A DNA stretch of 64,000 bases from Paenibacillus amylolyticus (GCF_029689945.1 NZ_CP121451.1:3968001-4032000); one strand, 5' to 3'; counted from the stretch's first letter, positions 8,694 through 18,393 are shown. Notes: generated by a model from the sequence alone, not told the origin. Program-made: numbers and translations.

Positions 8694-9212
8694 ATGATTA
8701 ATCAGCCTTATCAACCAACGACTCAAACACTGGGTCAGCAAGCGAATTCGGTGTTGGGTCAACAAGCCAACTCTCAGGTTCAAGGTACATCCTACAAAAT
8801 TGGTAACGGCATGCCTAGCACATCACCAACACCAGGGATGGTATCGCCGAGCTCAACTAGTGTACCTCCGCTCGTGTCCAGTGGAAGCCCAATGACACCG
8901 ACGGGTGCAGTGATCACGACAACAGCTCCACAGTTTGAGCAATCATACATTGAGAATATTTTGCGACTGAACCTTGGCAAATTCGGTACGTTCTACATGA
9001 CATATGAAGGCAACAAAGAATGGAATGCTCGCATATTCCAAGGTATTATTGAAGCAGCGGGCCGTGACCATATCATTATCAGCGACCCGAAGACAGGAAG
9101 ACGGATCATGCTGTTGATGGTCAACTTCGACTATGCTACATTTGATGAGCCATTGTTGTATCAATATCCGGGCGTGGTAGGTAACTACCCACAAGCTCCA
9201 AGCAGATTTTAA
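8694..9212 (+). CDS. gerQ: Spore coat protein GerQ
   Basis: A 172-aa protein. The first 75 residues are low-complexity (Gln/Ser/Thr/Pro-rich, with LGQQANS repeated twice). The conserved GerQ domain follows: QSYIENILRLNLGKFGTFYM and a C-terminal FDEPLLYQYPG. GerQ is an inner-coat/cortex-interface protein required for CwlJ-dependent germination and is a transglutaminase substrate in B. subtilis. The 18-bp gap after cwlJ with its own AGGAGG indicates an operon, ended by the hairpin downstream. Expression is expected in the mother cell, but no sporulation promoter was assigned. Confidence 0.9.
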   Translation: MINQPYQPTTQTLGQQANSVLGQQANSQVQGTSYKIGNGMPSTSPTPGMVSPSSTSVPPLVSSGSPMTPTGAVITTTAPQFEQSYIENILRLNLGKFGTFYMTYEGNKEWNARIFQGIIEAAGRDHIIISDPKTGRRIMLLMVNFDYATFDEPLLYQYPGVVGNYPQAPSRF

Positions 9213-9271
9213 TTGATACTTCAAAACGATTTCAATGGATAGTTGACATGTCTAACACATACTGAATTTCA

Positions 9272-9317
9272 GGCTGTCCCGTGTGCGGAGGTTATCTGTA
9301 GACGGGACAGCTTTTAC
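9272..9317 (+). terminator. Rho-independent terminator of cwlJ-gerQ
   Basis: GCTGTCCCGT (9273-9282) pairs perfectly with ACGGGACAGC (9302-9311) around a 19-nt loop, then TTTT. Confidence 0.8.
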
Positions 9318-9438
9318 ATAAGCATTTCTACATAATTGTTTCCGATATGATCGGGTCAGACGTAACCTTTTGATAAAAACATGGCACTTATATATGAACA
9401 GAACAAGCAACATGCCTATAAGAAGGGAGTGCACAGCA

Positions 9439-11022
9439 TTGAAGTCTTGGATTGAAGGAGCGATGAAGGGGGAACCCGAAGCTTACGCACAACTGATGTC
9501 TCAATATCGCGGGATGGCTCTTGCTGTTGCCTACAATCGTTTGGGAGACACATTTTGGGCTGAAGATGTTGTACAGGAGGCATTTACAGAGGCCTTCGGC
9601 AATCTGTCCAAGCTGGAGGATTCGGAGGCTTTTCCCGGATGGTTCAAAGTGATCGTGGAGAGACAATGTTATCGCTGGCTGCGACGCAAGCAGCATACCC
9701 TGATTCCCGTTCAGGAGCTGGAACATGTCTCCCCCGAAAGGGATCAGACGCACAATCCGGAAAAACAAGCGGTGCAAAACGAGATGCATCGTACGCTGCG
9801 TGATTCTATTGCTATACTGCCATCATCGATGCGGATAGCTGTCGAACTGTTTTATTTGGAAGGATACTCGCTCAAGGAAATATCGGATTTCCTCGGGGTC
9901 AAGGTACCTGCATTAAAGAAAAGACTGTTCGATGCCCGATCCAAACTTAAGCGCTCAATGCCAGTAAGGGACCTGGTTTCGGTGTTCAGTGACTTATATG
10001 AAGGAGGAAAAGGATTGTTACACATTATGAATGGGGATCACGCTGCCAATCGTTTAAGAGAGAGTGGAATCGAGGGAGATATCCTCGTATGGAGAGAATT
10101 GTACACGTTTGGACCGGTAGTCCAAGATATGTATGATGCGACGGAGCGGAAAAATAGGGCATCCGTATTGGAACTTCAGTTAGGCATTCCACAGACGGAA
10201 TATTTGCAGATTGAGGAGCTTGAACGCAAGCTGCATTCGTTTCAACAATATAAGGAAATTGTCCTATGGTTTGAATACGACCTCTATGATCAGACGATGT
10301 TATCGTACCTGTTACATTATTTCAAAGGACAAGCGCTCCAGCATACGAAACTGAATCTGCTCTGTATTGACTCGTATCCAGAGATCGAGCACTTTAGAGG
10401 ACTGGGACAGCTTACCTCCACACAGATGGAGCGGCTGTCCGGCAGCTGGCATGTGATTAACACGGACGAGCTGCAAGTCGGTGCACATTTCTGGGAAGCC
10501 TATACGTCCAGTGATATCCGGCATCATCTGGATTACATGCAGACGGACACCTCTGCGCTCCCCTTTGCAAAAGCTGCCTTCAAGGCACATTTGTCCCGTT
10601 TGCCATCTGTATCGAACGGTCTAGGGCTCATTGAGCAGACAACACTGGAGACCATAAGTGCAGGTGTGGATCATCCATATCCATTATTTCGCGAGGTAGG
10701 AGACAAGCTGCATATTCTTGGGATGGGTGATCTTGAATACTGGGCACATCTGAAGCGAATGACAGAAGGACCTCATGCGCTGCTTCAGATGACCGGTGCA
10801 ACAACATTCCCTAATTTCACGCAGCATGACGAAACATTCCGTGACGGCGTCCTGTCGCTAACGGAACTTGGAACTCAGGTGTTGAATGGAGAAGCCGATT
10901 GGGCGCTGTTGAAGCAAGACGAGTTCTGGATCGGTGGATTGCATAACGCAAGCGGGGAACAGGCCAGATGGCGCTGGGATCCTGCTTCTGGAACTATAGT
11001 AGACAGGGAGTCGACATCGTAA
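9439..11022 (+). CDS. ECF-type sigma factor fused to a DUF1835 domain
   Basis: Residues 1-175 are an ECF sigma factor: region 2 contains WAEDVVQEAFTEAF, and region 4 contains YSLKEISDFLGVKVPALKKRL with its helix-turn-helix. From about residue 193 the same frame continues as a DUF1835-type protein, starting HIMNGDHAANRLRESGIEGD and LVWRELYTFGPV. Inside the frame, AAGGAGG lies 7 nt before a TTG codon at 10015, exactly where DUF1835 proteins usually begin. The product may therefore be a fusion, a separately translated domain, or both. The sigma start TTG 9439 has AGAAGGGA upstream. No anti-sigma gene is adjacent. Confidence 0.75.
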   Translation: MKSWIEGAMKGEPEAYAQLMSQYRGMALAVAYNRLGDTFWAEDVVQEAFTEAFGNLSKLEDSEAFPGWFKVIVERQCYRWLRRKQHTLIPVQELEHVSPERDQTHNPEKQAVQNEMHRTLRDSIAILPSSMRIAVELFYLEGYSLKEISDFLGVKVPALKKRLFDARSKLKRSMPVRDLVSVFSDLYEGGKGLLHIMNGDHAANRLRESGIEGDILVWRELYTFGPVVQDMYDATERKNRASVLELQLGIPQTEYLQIEELERKLHSFQQYKEIVLWFEYDLYDQTMLSYLLHYFKGQALQHTKLNLLCIDSYPEIEHFRGLGQLTSTQMERLSGSWHVINTDELQVGAHFWEAYTSSDIRHHLDYMQTDTSALPFAKAAFKAHLSRLPSVSNGLGLIEQTTLETISAGVDHPYPLFREVGDKLHILGMGDLEYWAHLKRMTEGPHALLQMTGATTFPNFTQHDETFRDGVLSLTELGTQVLNGEADWALLKQDEFWIGGLHNASGEQARWRWDPASGTIVDRESTS

Positions 11023-11069
11023 GTAATCGTAATTAAGGGATAGAATCTGAGGAAATAACAGATTTGCTA

Positions 11070-11118
11070 AAAGAGAGTATCCAGCCACGCGGAAGCATGA
11101 GCGATGATACTCTCTTTG
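11070..11118 (+). terminator. Probable terminator hairpin
   Basis: AAAGAGAGTATC (11070-11081) pairs with GATACTCTCTTT (11106-11117); the T run is short, so termination strength is uncertain. Confidence 0.55.
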
Positions 11119-11222
11119 GTTTGGTTGGATCAATGTTATGCGAAATGTTAAAAAACAGCGTAATCATTACTTTTGTTAAAGAAAAAAGGCGTTTGTGCCA
11201 TTTCGTTGTCATAGGACACGGA

Positions 11223-11250
11223 TTGACTGTGTAGTGTAGAATTATATAAT
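11223..11250 (+). promoter_or_regulatory. Sigma-A promoter of the CorC/HlyC-type gene
   Basis: TTGACT (11223-11228), a 16-bp spacer and TATAAT (11245-11250). Transcription would start near 11257, leaving a leader of about 150 nt before the main gene. Confidence 0.7.
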
Positions 11251-11371
11251 AAAAGAAGCATATCTTTGTTATTCGACAGAACAAGGTGGAGGTGGAAGCA
11301 TTGGGAAGTTGAAATTGCATATGAGCGGCAGAATGGCTAATATCCTACATTTTCGAAGGAGGTGGACCTAT

Positions 11372-11395
11372 TTGCCGAAGAATGACGGCGAATAG
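11372..11395 (+). CDS. Possible 7-codon leader ORF
   Basis: A very strong site, GAAGGAGGTGG (11355-11365), precedes a TTG codon followed by six codons (peptide MPKNDGE) and TAG at 11393-11395. The main gene starts 9 nt later in the same frame but has a weak ribosome site of its own, so translational coupling or a leader peptide is possible. Too short to support by coding statistics. Confidence 0.3.
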   Translation: MPKNDGE

Positions 11396-11404
11396 GATGA
11401 AAAT

Positions 11405-12705
11405 TTGAGTGACCCCTTACCGAGTATTTTAAATTTAGTATTAATCGGTTTACTTGTATTAATGAATGGTTTTTTTGTGTCGGCGGAATTCGCGATGGTG
11501 AAAGTTCGTGGAAGTCGGATTGAGGCTTTGGTGGAAACAGGCAACAAAAATGCAATATATGCTTCCAATATCATACGCAATATGGATGCTTATCTGTCAG
11601 CTTGCCAATTAGGCATCACGCTGGCTTCACTGGGACTGGGATGGTTGGGTGAACCTGCAATTGCACACCTGTTAGAGCCCCTGTTTACCGCATTTGGACT
11701 GGGACCGGTCTATGTTCATGGAATCTCGATTGCCATTGCATTTGTAATTATTACGATCCTGCATATTGTACTGGGGAAACTTGCTCCCAAGACGATGGCG
11801 ATTCGAAAGTCTGAAACGATAACGCTGTGGTCTGCAGCCTTGCTAACGTTCTTCTACAAGCTAATGTATCCATTCATATGGGCACTAAACGGTATGGCTA
11901 ACAGCTTGTTGAGACTGTTCCGAATGGCACCCGCTTCCGAGATGGACGACGCGCATAGTGAAGATGAATTACGTATTCTCATGAAAGAAAGCAATAAGAG
12001 CGGTTTAATTGATAACACTGAATTAGCACTTGTTGATAATATATTTGATTTTACGGATACAACCGCCCGTGAAATTATGATTCCGCGGACGGAAATGATC
12101 TGTCTGAATGCCAATCAGTCCATGCTGGAAAATCTGGAGATTGCCAGTGAGAGCATGCGAACAAGGTATCCGGTATATAACGGAGACAAGGATCATATTA
12201 TCGGCTTTATTCACATTAAGGATCTGATGCGATCCCAACTTACGGATACCATCTCCGTGATCCGTCCTATCCTGGCTGTGCCAGATACCACCCTGATCAG
12301 TGATCTGCTCAAGCGAATGCAGCGCAGCAAGACACAGATTGCGATCCTGATTGATGAATACGGGGGACGTCCGGGCTTGTCACACTTGAAGATATCATGG
12401 AAGAGATCGTAGGTGAGATCCAGGATGAATTCGACCAGGAACGCCCTGCTATTGAGCAAGTGGATGAGATGGAATACTCCATTGATGGATTGATGCTGAT
12501 TGAAGAAGTCAGTGAACGTTTCGGACTGGAGATGGACCGTGCCGATTACGATACCATTGGAGGCTGGTTATACTCCAGAGTAGATGCCATTCCACCTGAG
12601 GTCGGTCAATCGGTTGAGTATGGAGGTTATGTATTTGTCATTCAAGAGACAGAGCATAAGCGGATTTCCCGAGTAAATATAATTAAGCTGGAAGCTGCTG
12701 GTTGA
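11405..12705 (+). CDS. CNNM/CBS/CorC-family membrane protein, HlyC/CorC type (one frameshift)
   Basis: The N-terminal CNNM (DUF21) domain has hydrophobic helices at about residues 6-26, 60-80, 98-120 and 135-155. Two CBS domains follow (ATAREIMIPRTEM and an ISVIRPILAVP region), then a C-terminal CorC_HlyC domain (DYDTIGGWLYSRV). The frame breaks near 12366: one more A restores [22 protein letters not shown], giving about 433 aa. These proteins are proposed Mg2+ or Co2+ efflux/transport factors, and the older name hemolysin is misleading. TTG 11405 is the earliest start in frame after the leader stop. Confidence 0.82.
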
Positions 12706-12742
12706 AGAAGAAGGCGCGTAGCCAGATCGAATTGTAACAAAT

Positions 12743-12785
12743 GAAGCTGTATGGTGACGAAATGGTCATCGTACAGCTTTTTTTG
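12743..12785 (+). terminator. Rho-independent terminator
   Basis: AAGCTGTATGGTGAC and GGTCATCGTACAGCTT form a stem with a small loop (GAAAT) and one mismatch, followed by seven T residues; ends the CorC-type gene. Confidence 0.85.
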
Positions 12786-12894
12786 CATGTTCATTGGTTA
12801 TGTAGGTGTTGTGAATAACAATATCGGCATTATCCAATACATACGGGATGGAATAATTTAAGTTTCACAATGTTAGAAATGTATAAAAAGACAA

Positions 12895-12937
12895 AGACGC
12901 TTCCGACAGAATCATCGGAGCGTCTAAAATTTTTTTG
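12895..12937 (+). terminator. Second, orphan terminator-like hairpin
   Basis: AGACGCTTCCGA (12895-12906) and TCGGAGCGTCT (12915-12925) form a strong stem followed by AAAATTTTTTT. No protein gene ends just upstream, since the previous terminator is 110 bp before; it may end a small RNA or act as a second stop. Confidence 0.6.
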
Positions 12938-13007
12938 AAACCTGTCACCCGATCCGTCCGTTTATACCCTTACACAAAATCAAGCATGAAGCGGAGGATG
13001 GAATAAT

Positions 13008-13520
13008 ATGCGGAAACCGAAAACAAAAAGTGCAGCATCCATACTAAAAATAACCCTTGTTGCCATGTTAATGGTGCCAACGCTCCTGGCTATACCTACG
13101 TCTGAACCAGCCGTTGCAAGTCCAGTGATCAACGTATCCTCAGGTGCTCTTACAGCTCCGCCGCCGCCTGAACCATCCATTGATTCGCTTGCTAACACTC
13201 GCGAACGTGGACACATCTATCAGGCGGTCGGTGCAGTTATTCCTGGCGGAGGCCTGTCAGCTATCGTCAATACCAAGACCACGACATATATAGCAATGAA
13301 GAAACTTTCCGTAGATTATCGGCTTGAGCGCTGGACAGGAACAGCATGGGTAACCTTCAAAGCCAGTTCCAACAATGAAACGAATACAAACTTACTCAAT
13401 GCCTCATCGGATTGGACGGTTATGCCAGGATATTATTATCGCGTCACCAGTATTCATACTGCGTATGATGGAAGTACTACGGATACAACCAAACATGTCT
13501 CTGACACCGTGTTATTCTGA
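13008..13520 (+). CDS. Secreted protein of unknown function
   Basis: A 170-aa protein with a clear Sec signal peptide: a basic start (RKPKTK), a hydrophobic core at about residues 13-28 and a likely cleavage after AVA near residue 37. A short Pro-rich stretch (APPPPEP) precedes a beta-rich domain of about 110 aa (YRLERWTGTAWVTFKASS). I recognise no family. GGAGG lies 10 nt before ATG 13008. It converges with the anti-sigma gene on the minus strand, with only 2 bp between the stop codons. Confidence 0.7.
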   Translation: MRKPKTKSAASILKITLVAMLMVPTLLAIPTSEPAVASPVINVSSGALTAPPPPEPSIDSLANTRERGHIYQAVGAVIPGGGLSAIVNTKTTTYIAMKKLSVDYRLERWTGTAWVTFKASSNNETNTNLLNASSDWTVMPGYYYRVTSIHTAYDGSTTDTTKHVSDTVLF

Positions 13521-13522
13521 TT

Positions 13523-14484
13523 TTATCGGCGGGTACTGCCGGGAAACTTCTGCTCTTGAAAATCGTTGGCGATAGCAGTCATTTCTTCTTCCGAAAGGGT
13601 GCCAAACAGACTCATATTGTTGGAACCCATCATCCACTGAAAGGAGTTATAGGGGGGGCCGATATACATCAGTGCTTCTGTGCCGTCAGCCAGCTTAACG
13701 GTGCTCATATCACGGAGCATGGCCCCTTCAATTTTCTCCCCAGGCATGACATAGACATAATCAAACTGGATGATCTCTTCCTCTATGCTTTTGCCTTCAC
13801 TGGTATATTGAACTCTCATTTGGGTGGACTCATAATAATCGTCTGGGTTCACAGGGTTTTCGGTATCGATTACGAGTTCGAATTTCACTTTGTTGAAGCG
13901 CTCCGGAATGGCCTTGGATAACAGAAAGTCACCCATGAACCCTTCACGTGCAATCTCTTCCGTAACAAGCACTGGACGAAGCACATGGCTCGATAACTCA
14001 TACGAAGGTGTATTAAGAGCCTCTTCTTCTTGTAATCTAAGAATATCTTCCAATGATGTTTCCGGTGGTGGAGGCGTTTTGGCTGTTGATGGATCAGCCC
14101 CCAGATGGGTCGTACGATCTTCGATGATGATGGATTTCATGCCATTGCCCCAATCCTTGATGGATTGCACAAATGGGGATACGGCTTGCGTACCGGACGG
14201 CAGGCTGAAAATAACGGCCCCGATGGTTACGGATGCAGCGACTACGACAGATAACCGTAACGTACGTATTCTTTTTTGCGTAAACCGATTCTGTTGATTT
14301 CCCGTTGTACCTTCTGCCAGGATTGCTGCATGGATTCGGTATGGGAGGCGGAAGGGGCAGAGACGGCCTGCTGGAAAGCTTCATCAAAAGCCAGGTCAAA
14401 CGCAGCGTCGAAATATTCGTCTTCCAGCTCTGAATCGAATGGCTCTACATGCTTATCGGACTTGCCTTTGCTCAATGCTTCCAC
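13523..14484 (-). CDS. Probable membrane anti-sigma factor (one frameshift)
   Basis: Starting inside the ECF sigma gene, the product has an acidic N-terminal cytoplasmic part (about residues 1-70), one transmembrane helix (LSVVVAASVTIGAVIFSL, about 77-94) and an extracytoplasmic C-terminal domain. That layout and its position after a sigma gene indicate an anti-sigma factor. The frame breaks near 14270; one more A in the A6 run gives GLRKKRIRTLRLSVVVAAS and about 320 aa. A Pro-rich linker (TPPPPETS) follows the helix. The exact anti-sigma family was not identified. ATG 14484 is used; overlap with the sigma gene suggests coupling. Confidence 0.7.
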
Positions 14485-15042
14485 CCCATTCCTTATGTAA
14501 TTTCTTCTTGATACTGCCGCGGGCTCTGAACAAGCGTTGTTTCACAATGTCTTCGGAGGTATCCAGCAGTTCAGCCATCTCTCGGTAGGAGAGACCTTTT
14601 TCCACCGTAACTCCACCAGGACACGATACTCCGGTTTGAGCTGTCCGAGATAATATTCAATAGATTCTTCCATCATCTGCGTCTCTACCATGCTTTCCAC
14701 GGAAGCAGCTGTCTGATTCATCGTCTCTATATCTATAAAAACACTATCCGTATCCAATTGGTTACGGTTATTTTTATTTTTTCTCAGATAATTGATAGCG
14801 GTGTTCCGCGTGACGACCTTGAGCCAGGCTTTCAGTTTGACCTCGTCTTCGAAAATCGGTTTGTTTTTTATAATTTTGATAAAAGCTTCCTGAATAATAT
14901 CTTCTGCTGCAGCACGCTCCTTGATAATATAAACGATAAGACCATGTACCATATTATAATATTCATAATACACTTCTTCCTGAAGTGCAGAGCCTAAATT
15001 ATGGAAATCTGAGGCGAGCAATAACTGGAGCCGATTGGCCAT
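14453..15042 (-). CDS. ECF RNA polymerase sigma factor (one frameshift)
   Basis: Region 2 is AAAEDIIQEAFIKIIKN with following KLKAWLKVVTRNTAINYLRK; region 4 is recovered after a frame correction near 14605 (one A added to the AAAAA run): KGLSYREMAELLDTSEDIVKQR. The corrected protein is about 196 aa and stops at 14453, overlapping the anti-sigma start by about 30 bp. ATG 15042 follows AAAGGAGAACATC. ECF factors of this kind answer envelope stress and are held by the membrane partner encoded next. No ECF promoter was assigned upstream. Confidence 0.82.
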
Positions 15043-15192
15043 GATGTTCTCCTTTCTGGTGAACAGTCCACAAACATTGGTATCATTACATTTTACAACA
15101 TAATATGGAAACGATACAATGGGAGGTTGGTCCGAGAATAACCAGTTGAAGACAGCGTGTACAGCCCTCGGACAGTTTGCTGAAAATTAATA

Positions 15193-15236
15193 AAAAGCTT
15201 TCCTGCAACCATGAAGACACGGTTGCAGGAAAGCCT
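15193..15236 (-). terminator. Terminator of the aminopeptidase unit
   Basis: A perfect 14-bp stem (GCTTTCCTGCAACC with GGTTGCAGGAAAGC); on the minus strand it is followed by TTTTTATT, so it serves the leftward transcript ending at 15292. Confidence 0.85.
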
Positions 15237-15291
15237 TGATGAATGTTCATTGAAAGCCATTATGGGGGAGAACTCAACCCTTATCTGTTAG

Positions 15292-16523
15292 TTAGAACGC
15301 CCAGTCTCCCTTGAGGAAGATGGCTTCACGTTCACCGTTTGCGGTAATACCGTAGATGTCCGTCTCCGGCGAACCCATCATGAAGTCCACATGCGTAATA
15401 CTGGAATTCATGCCGCGAGCGGCAAGTTCTTCGGGGGACATCGTTTTGCCACCTTGAATATTAGATGCATAGGAACTGCCGATTGCAAGGTGACAGGAGG
15501 CATTCTCATCATACAAGGTGGTGTAATACAAGATGCCGCTTTCTGAAATCGGGGAATGGAAGGGAACTAGCGCCACTTCGCCGAGGTAATGCGAACCTTC
15601 ATCCATGGAGATGAGTCTTTCAAGCGTATCGTGACCTTCCTCCGCATGAAAATCAACAATGCGTCCATTTTCGAAGGTGAGTGAGAAACGGTCAATGATG
15701 CTTCCACCATAACTGAGCGGTTTGGTGCTGGATACTGTGCCGTTAACACCATGCTTGGCTGGAGCTGTGTATACTTCCTCTGTAGGAATATTCGCTACAA
15801 AAGGGGTACCTTGCTCATTCACGCTTCCAGCTTGCGCCCAGATATGTCCCTCAGGAAGCTCAACCGTCAGATCGGTCCCCGGGGAGAGGAAATGCAGTGC
15901 TTGATACTTTTTGTTATTCAGTGCAACTGCCCTCGTTTCCAATCGTTCGATGTGCTGTTCCCAGGCGGCAACAGGGTTCTCCAGATCGGCTCTCACCGCA
16001 GTGAAAATGGCTTCCCACAGCTGGTTAACCTGCTCCGTTGCCGGGAGATCCGGGAATACTTTGGCTGCCCAATCGGGGGAAGGACAAGCCACACCCGTCC
16101 AGCTCATTTATCCGCCTGCTGATACTGACGATACTTGGCCATTGCCTTTCCATATGTACGCTGATGGGTGGAAATCCGCTCCGGGTCGATACCTTTCATC
16201 AGGTCCGGGCTGGATGACAATACGGTCAGAAAAACTGCATTATTGGCTGCCAGTTCTTCAAGCTCTGCGGCATGCCACTTCGGCGGCTCTTGGAAGGATT
16301 CCTCAGGGGCCAGCTCAAACCGCAATCGATTGACGGTTTCGTCTCCGTATTTTACAATAACCTGCTTGGCACCAGCCTCGTATCCCTTACGCACCAGCAA
16401 GCGTACAAATTCAGCGGTATCAATCATCGCACTAATGACAAATACTTGTCCTGGCTGCACGTTGGCACCTACTTTTACAGCCAGTTCTGCGTAACTATCC
16501 AGTTTCTGTTCAAAACTTAACAT
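15292..16523 (-). CDS. M29-family aminopeptidase, first copy (one frameshift)
   Basis: About 410 aa once corrected, the same length as its neighbour at 16609-17841 and similar to it throughout. Matches include LAPEESFQEPPKWHAAELEEL near residue 90, VELPEGHIWAQAGSVNEQG with the conserved E-G-H, and the C-terminal MNSSITHVDFMMGSPETDI. The family consists of dinuclear-metal aminopeptidases (AmpS, aminopeptidase II/T). The frame breaks near 16107: one A added to AAATG restores YRQYQQADKMSWTGVACPSP. As read, it looks like two genes overlapping by ATGA, but the paralogue shows one protein. Cytosolic. Confidence 0.88.
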
Positions 16524-16568
16524 ATGCGTTCCCTCCAGTTATTCAATTTTTCGACCTGTTGACGCAGG

Positions 16569-16593
16569 AAAAGAGAGGAGTAATCTCCTCTCT
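16569..16593 (-). terminator. Short hairpin between the aminopeptidase genes
   Basis: AGAGAGGAG and CTCCTCTCT form a 9-bp stem with a 4-nt loop; on the minus strand it is followed by TTTT. Partial termination or mRNA processing is plausible. Confidence 0.55.
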
Positions 16594-16608
16594 CCACATC
16601 AAACGGGA

Positions 16609-17841
16609 TTAGAATGCCCAGTTTCCTTGCAGGAAGATCGGCTCTTCCGTGCCTTCTGAGGTTACGCCGTGGATGTTCATTTCTCCAGATCCGATCATGA
16701 AGTCCACATGAGTGAGACTGGAGTTCATGCCACGTTCAATCAGCTCTTCTTTGGACATCGTTTTACCACCTTCCAGACAGAAGGCATAGGCATTACCGAT
16801 CGCCAAATGGTTGGAGGCATTCTCATCAAACAACGTATTGTAGAACAAAATATTCGTATCCGAAATTGGTGACTGATGAGGAACGAGGGCTACTTCACCC
16901 AGATAGTGTGCACCTTCATCCATCTCGATCAGGTTTTTCAGTGCATCCAGTCCCTGTTCAGCAGTGTAATCTACGATTCGGCCGTTCTCAAATGTAAGGG
17001 AGAATCCGTCAATCAGGTTGCCGCCGTAGCTGAGTGGTTTCGTGCTGCGAACGGTGCCGTTAACACCTGTTTTCAGAGGAGCCGTAAATACTTCTTCCGT
17101 AGGCATATTGGCAATAAAGACATGTCCTTGCTCATTCACACTTCCACCGGATACCCAGATATGGCCTTCCGGAAGTTCGATAGTCAGGTCTGTGCCCGGA
17201 GCTGTATAATGAAGCTTCTTGTATTTCTTGTTGTTCAGCAGATCCGCGCGGGAATCGAGATTGTGCAAATGGGTTTTCCATTCGGCAACAGCGTCCTGTT
17301 CACCGATTCGAACTGTTTTGAAAATAACATCCCACAGGCGGTCCACTTGTTGTGCTTCCGGCAGGTCCGGGAATACTTTGGCTGCCCATTCCGGAGACGG
17401 AACGGCTACGATAGACCAGCTGAATTTGTCAGCCATTTGATAAGAACGATATTTTTCGAGCGCTTTGCCGCGCACTTTTTGGCTCGTAATAATGCGTTCC
17501 TGAGCTACACCGTTCAGCAAATCCGGGTTCTCAGCGATAACGTGCAGTACAGCCGCGCCTTCTTCAACGAGTTCAGTCATTTCAGCTGCAAACCATTTCG
17601 GTTCAATGGAGAAGGCTTCATCAGGTGCAAGATCATAATGAAGACGTGTAACAGTCTCATCGCTCCAGTTTACTTTGACCAATTTGGCACCTTTACCGTA
17701 AGCTGCTTTGACAATCAGTCGTACAAAATGGGCTGCAGAGATTGGCGCGTTAACCACAAGTGTCTGTCCAGGGTGGATATTAACACCGACTTGTACAGCC
17801 AGTTCAGCATATTGCTGCAGATTTGTTTCGAAAGTACTCAT
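16609..17841 (-). CDS. M29-family aminopeptidase, second copy (intact)
   Basis: An intact 410-aa M29 metallo-aminopeptidase. LAPDEAFSIEPKWFAAEMTEL is near residue 74, the metal-ligand motif VELPEGHIWVSGGSVNEQG lies near residue 215, and the C-terminus has MNSSLTHVDFMIGSGEMNI. No signal peptide, so cytosolic; likely releases N-terminal residues from short peptides. It is upstream of the first copy on the minus strand, with an 85-bp gap that contains a hairpin. AGGAAAAAATAG precedes ATG 17841. Tandem M29 copies suggest recent duplication or different peptide preference. Confidence 0.92.
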   Translation of the reverse strand: MSTFETNLQQYAELAVQVGVNIHPGQTLVVNAPISAAHFVRLIVKAAYGKGAKLVKVNWSDETVTRLHYDLAPDEAFSIEPKWFAAEMTELVEEGAAVLHVIAENPDLLNGVAQERIITSQKVRGKALEKYRSYQMADKFSWSIVAVPSPEWAAKVFPDLPEAQQVDRLWDVIFKTVRIGEQDAVAEWKTHLHNLDSRADLLNNKKYKKLHYTAPGTDLTIELPEGHIWVSGGSVNEQGHVFIANMPTEEVFTAPLKTGVNGTVRSTKPLSYGGNLIDGFSLTFENGRIVDYTAEQGLDALKNLIEMDEGAHYLGEVALVPHQSPISDTNILFYNTLFDENASNHLAIGNAYAFCLEGGKTMSKEELIERGMNSSLTHVDFMIGSGEMNIHGVTSEGTEEPIFLQGNWAF

Positions 17842-18081
17842 GCTATTTTTTCCTCCAATGTGATAATAATATCGTAGCTTGTTGGCTAATATAGATGTTG
17901 TTCAAACACGTATTATCGTCCTCATTACAACTATGTAAGGACTCAGAATGGTTCCTTCATTGAATAAGGTATACGTTGCTACGTTATATATTGTACAATT
18001 AACCAATAATAATTACCAAACTAGGTTTACCAGAAATGTTGGAGACCGGCTGTAGATGAAAGATTAAAGGAGAGAATGATT

Positions 18082-18348
18082 GTGAATATTGAGATTATCC
18101 GTGCTGAAATGCGGCGTGAAGATGAAAAAAGTTTCGTGGGGAATACCGTTTTCCGTACAGAAGGCGAAAAGTCAGTGTACGAGATTACCTTCATGAGCAA
18201 GAACGGAAAAGATTGGGACTATAGCTTGCATTTCACGGAGCAATCCGGTGATGAAGAAGAGTTACTGCGTATGGACGAGTTGCTGGAGAATGATGACGAT
18301 CTGTACAATCAATTGCTCGATGCTGCTTTGGAGGCATATCCAGCTTAA
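18082..18348 (+). CDS. Small acidic protein of unknown function
   Basis: About 88 aa, strongly acidic at the C-terminus (EEELLRMDELLENDDD), with no membrane segment, and no recognised family. Two in-frame starts compete: ATG 18076 is 3 nt from AAAGGAG, GTG 18082 is 9 nt from it, so GTG is chosen. The frame is clean and the composition protein-like. It is alone between the aminopeptidase promoter region and the second MBL gene. Confidence 0.6.
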   Translation: MNIEIIRAEMRREDEKSFVGNTVFRTEGEKSVYEITFMSKNGKDWDYSLHFTEQSGDEEELLRMDELLENDDDLYNQLLDAALEAYPA

Positions 18349-18393
18349 TTGGCCGAGATGTTCTTGTTCTATTGTGTCGTGTCGATGACTATA

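Larger units (their letters stand above)
12706..13007. other. Intergenic region with two terminators
   Basis: Roughly 300 bp holds the two hairpins listed separately and, between them, 110 bp in which I see no coding frame. The end carries the ribosome site of the next gene. Confidence 0.5.

Noticed and set aside
15292..16523. Two overlapping genes (ATGA overlap) in the first aminopeptidase
   Set aside because: The intact neighbour is one 410-aa protein that matches both pieces in order; adding one A fuses them to the same length.
16876..17877. 333-codon frame antisense to the second aminopeptidase
   Set aside because: It is opposite a well-conserved enzyme gene and has no recognisable motifs; a shadow frame.
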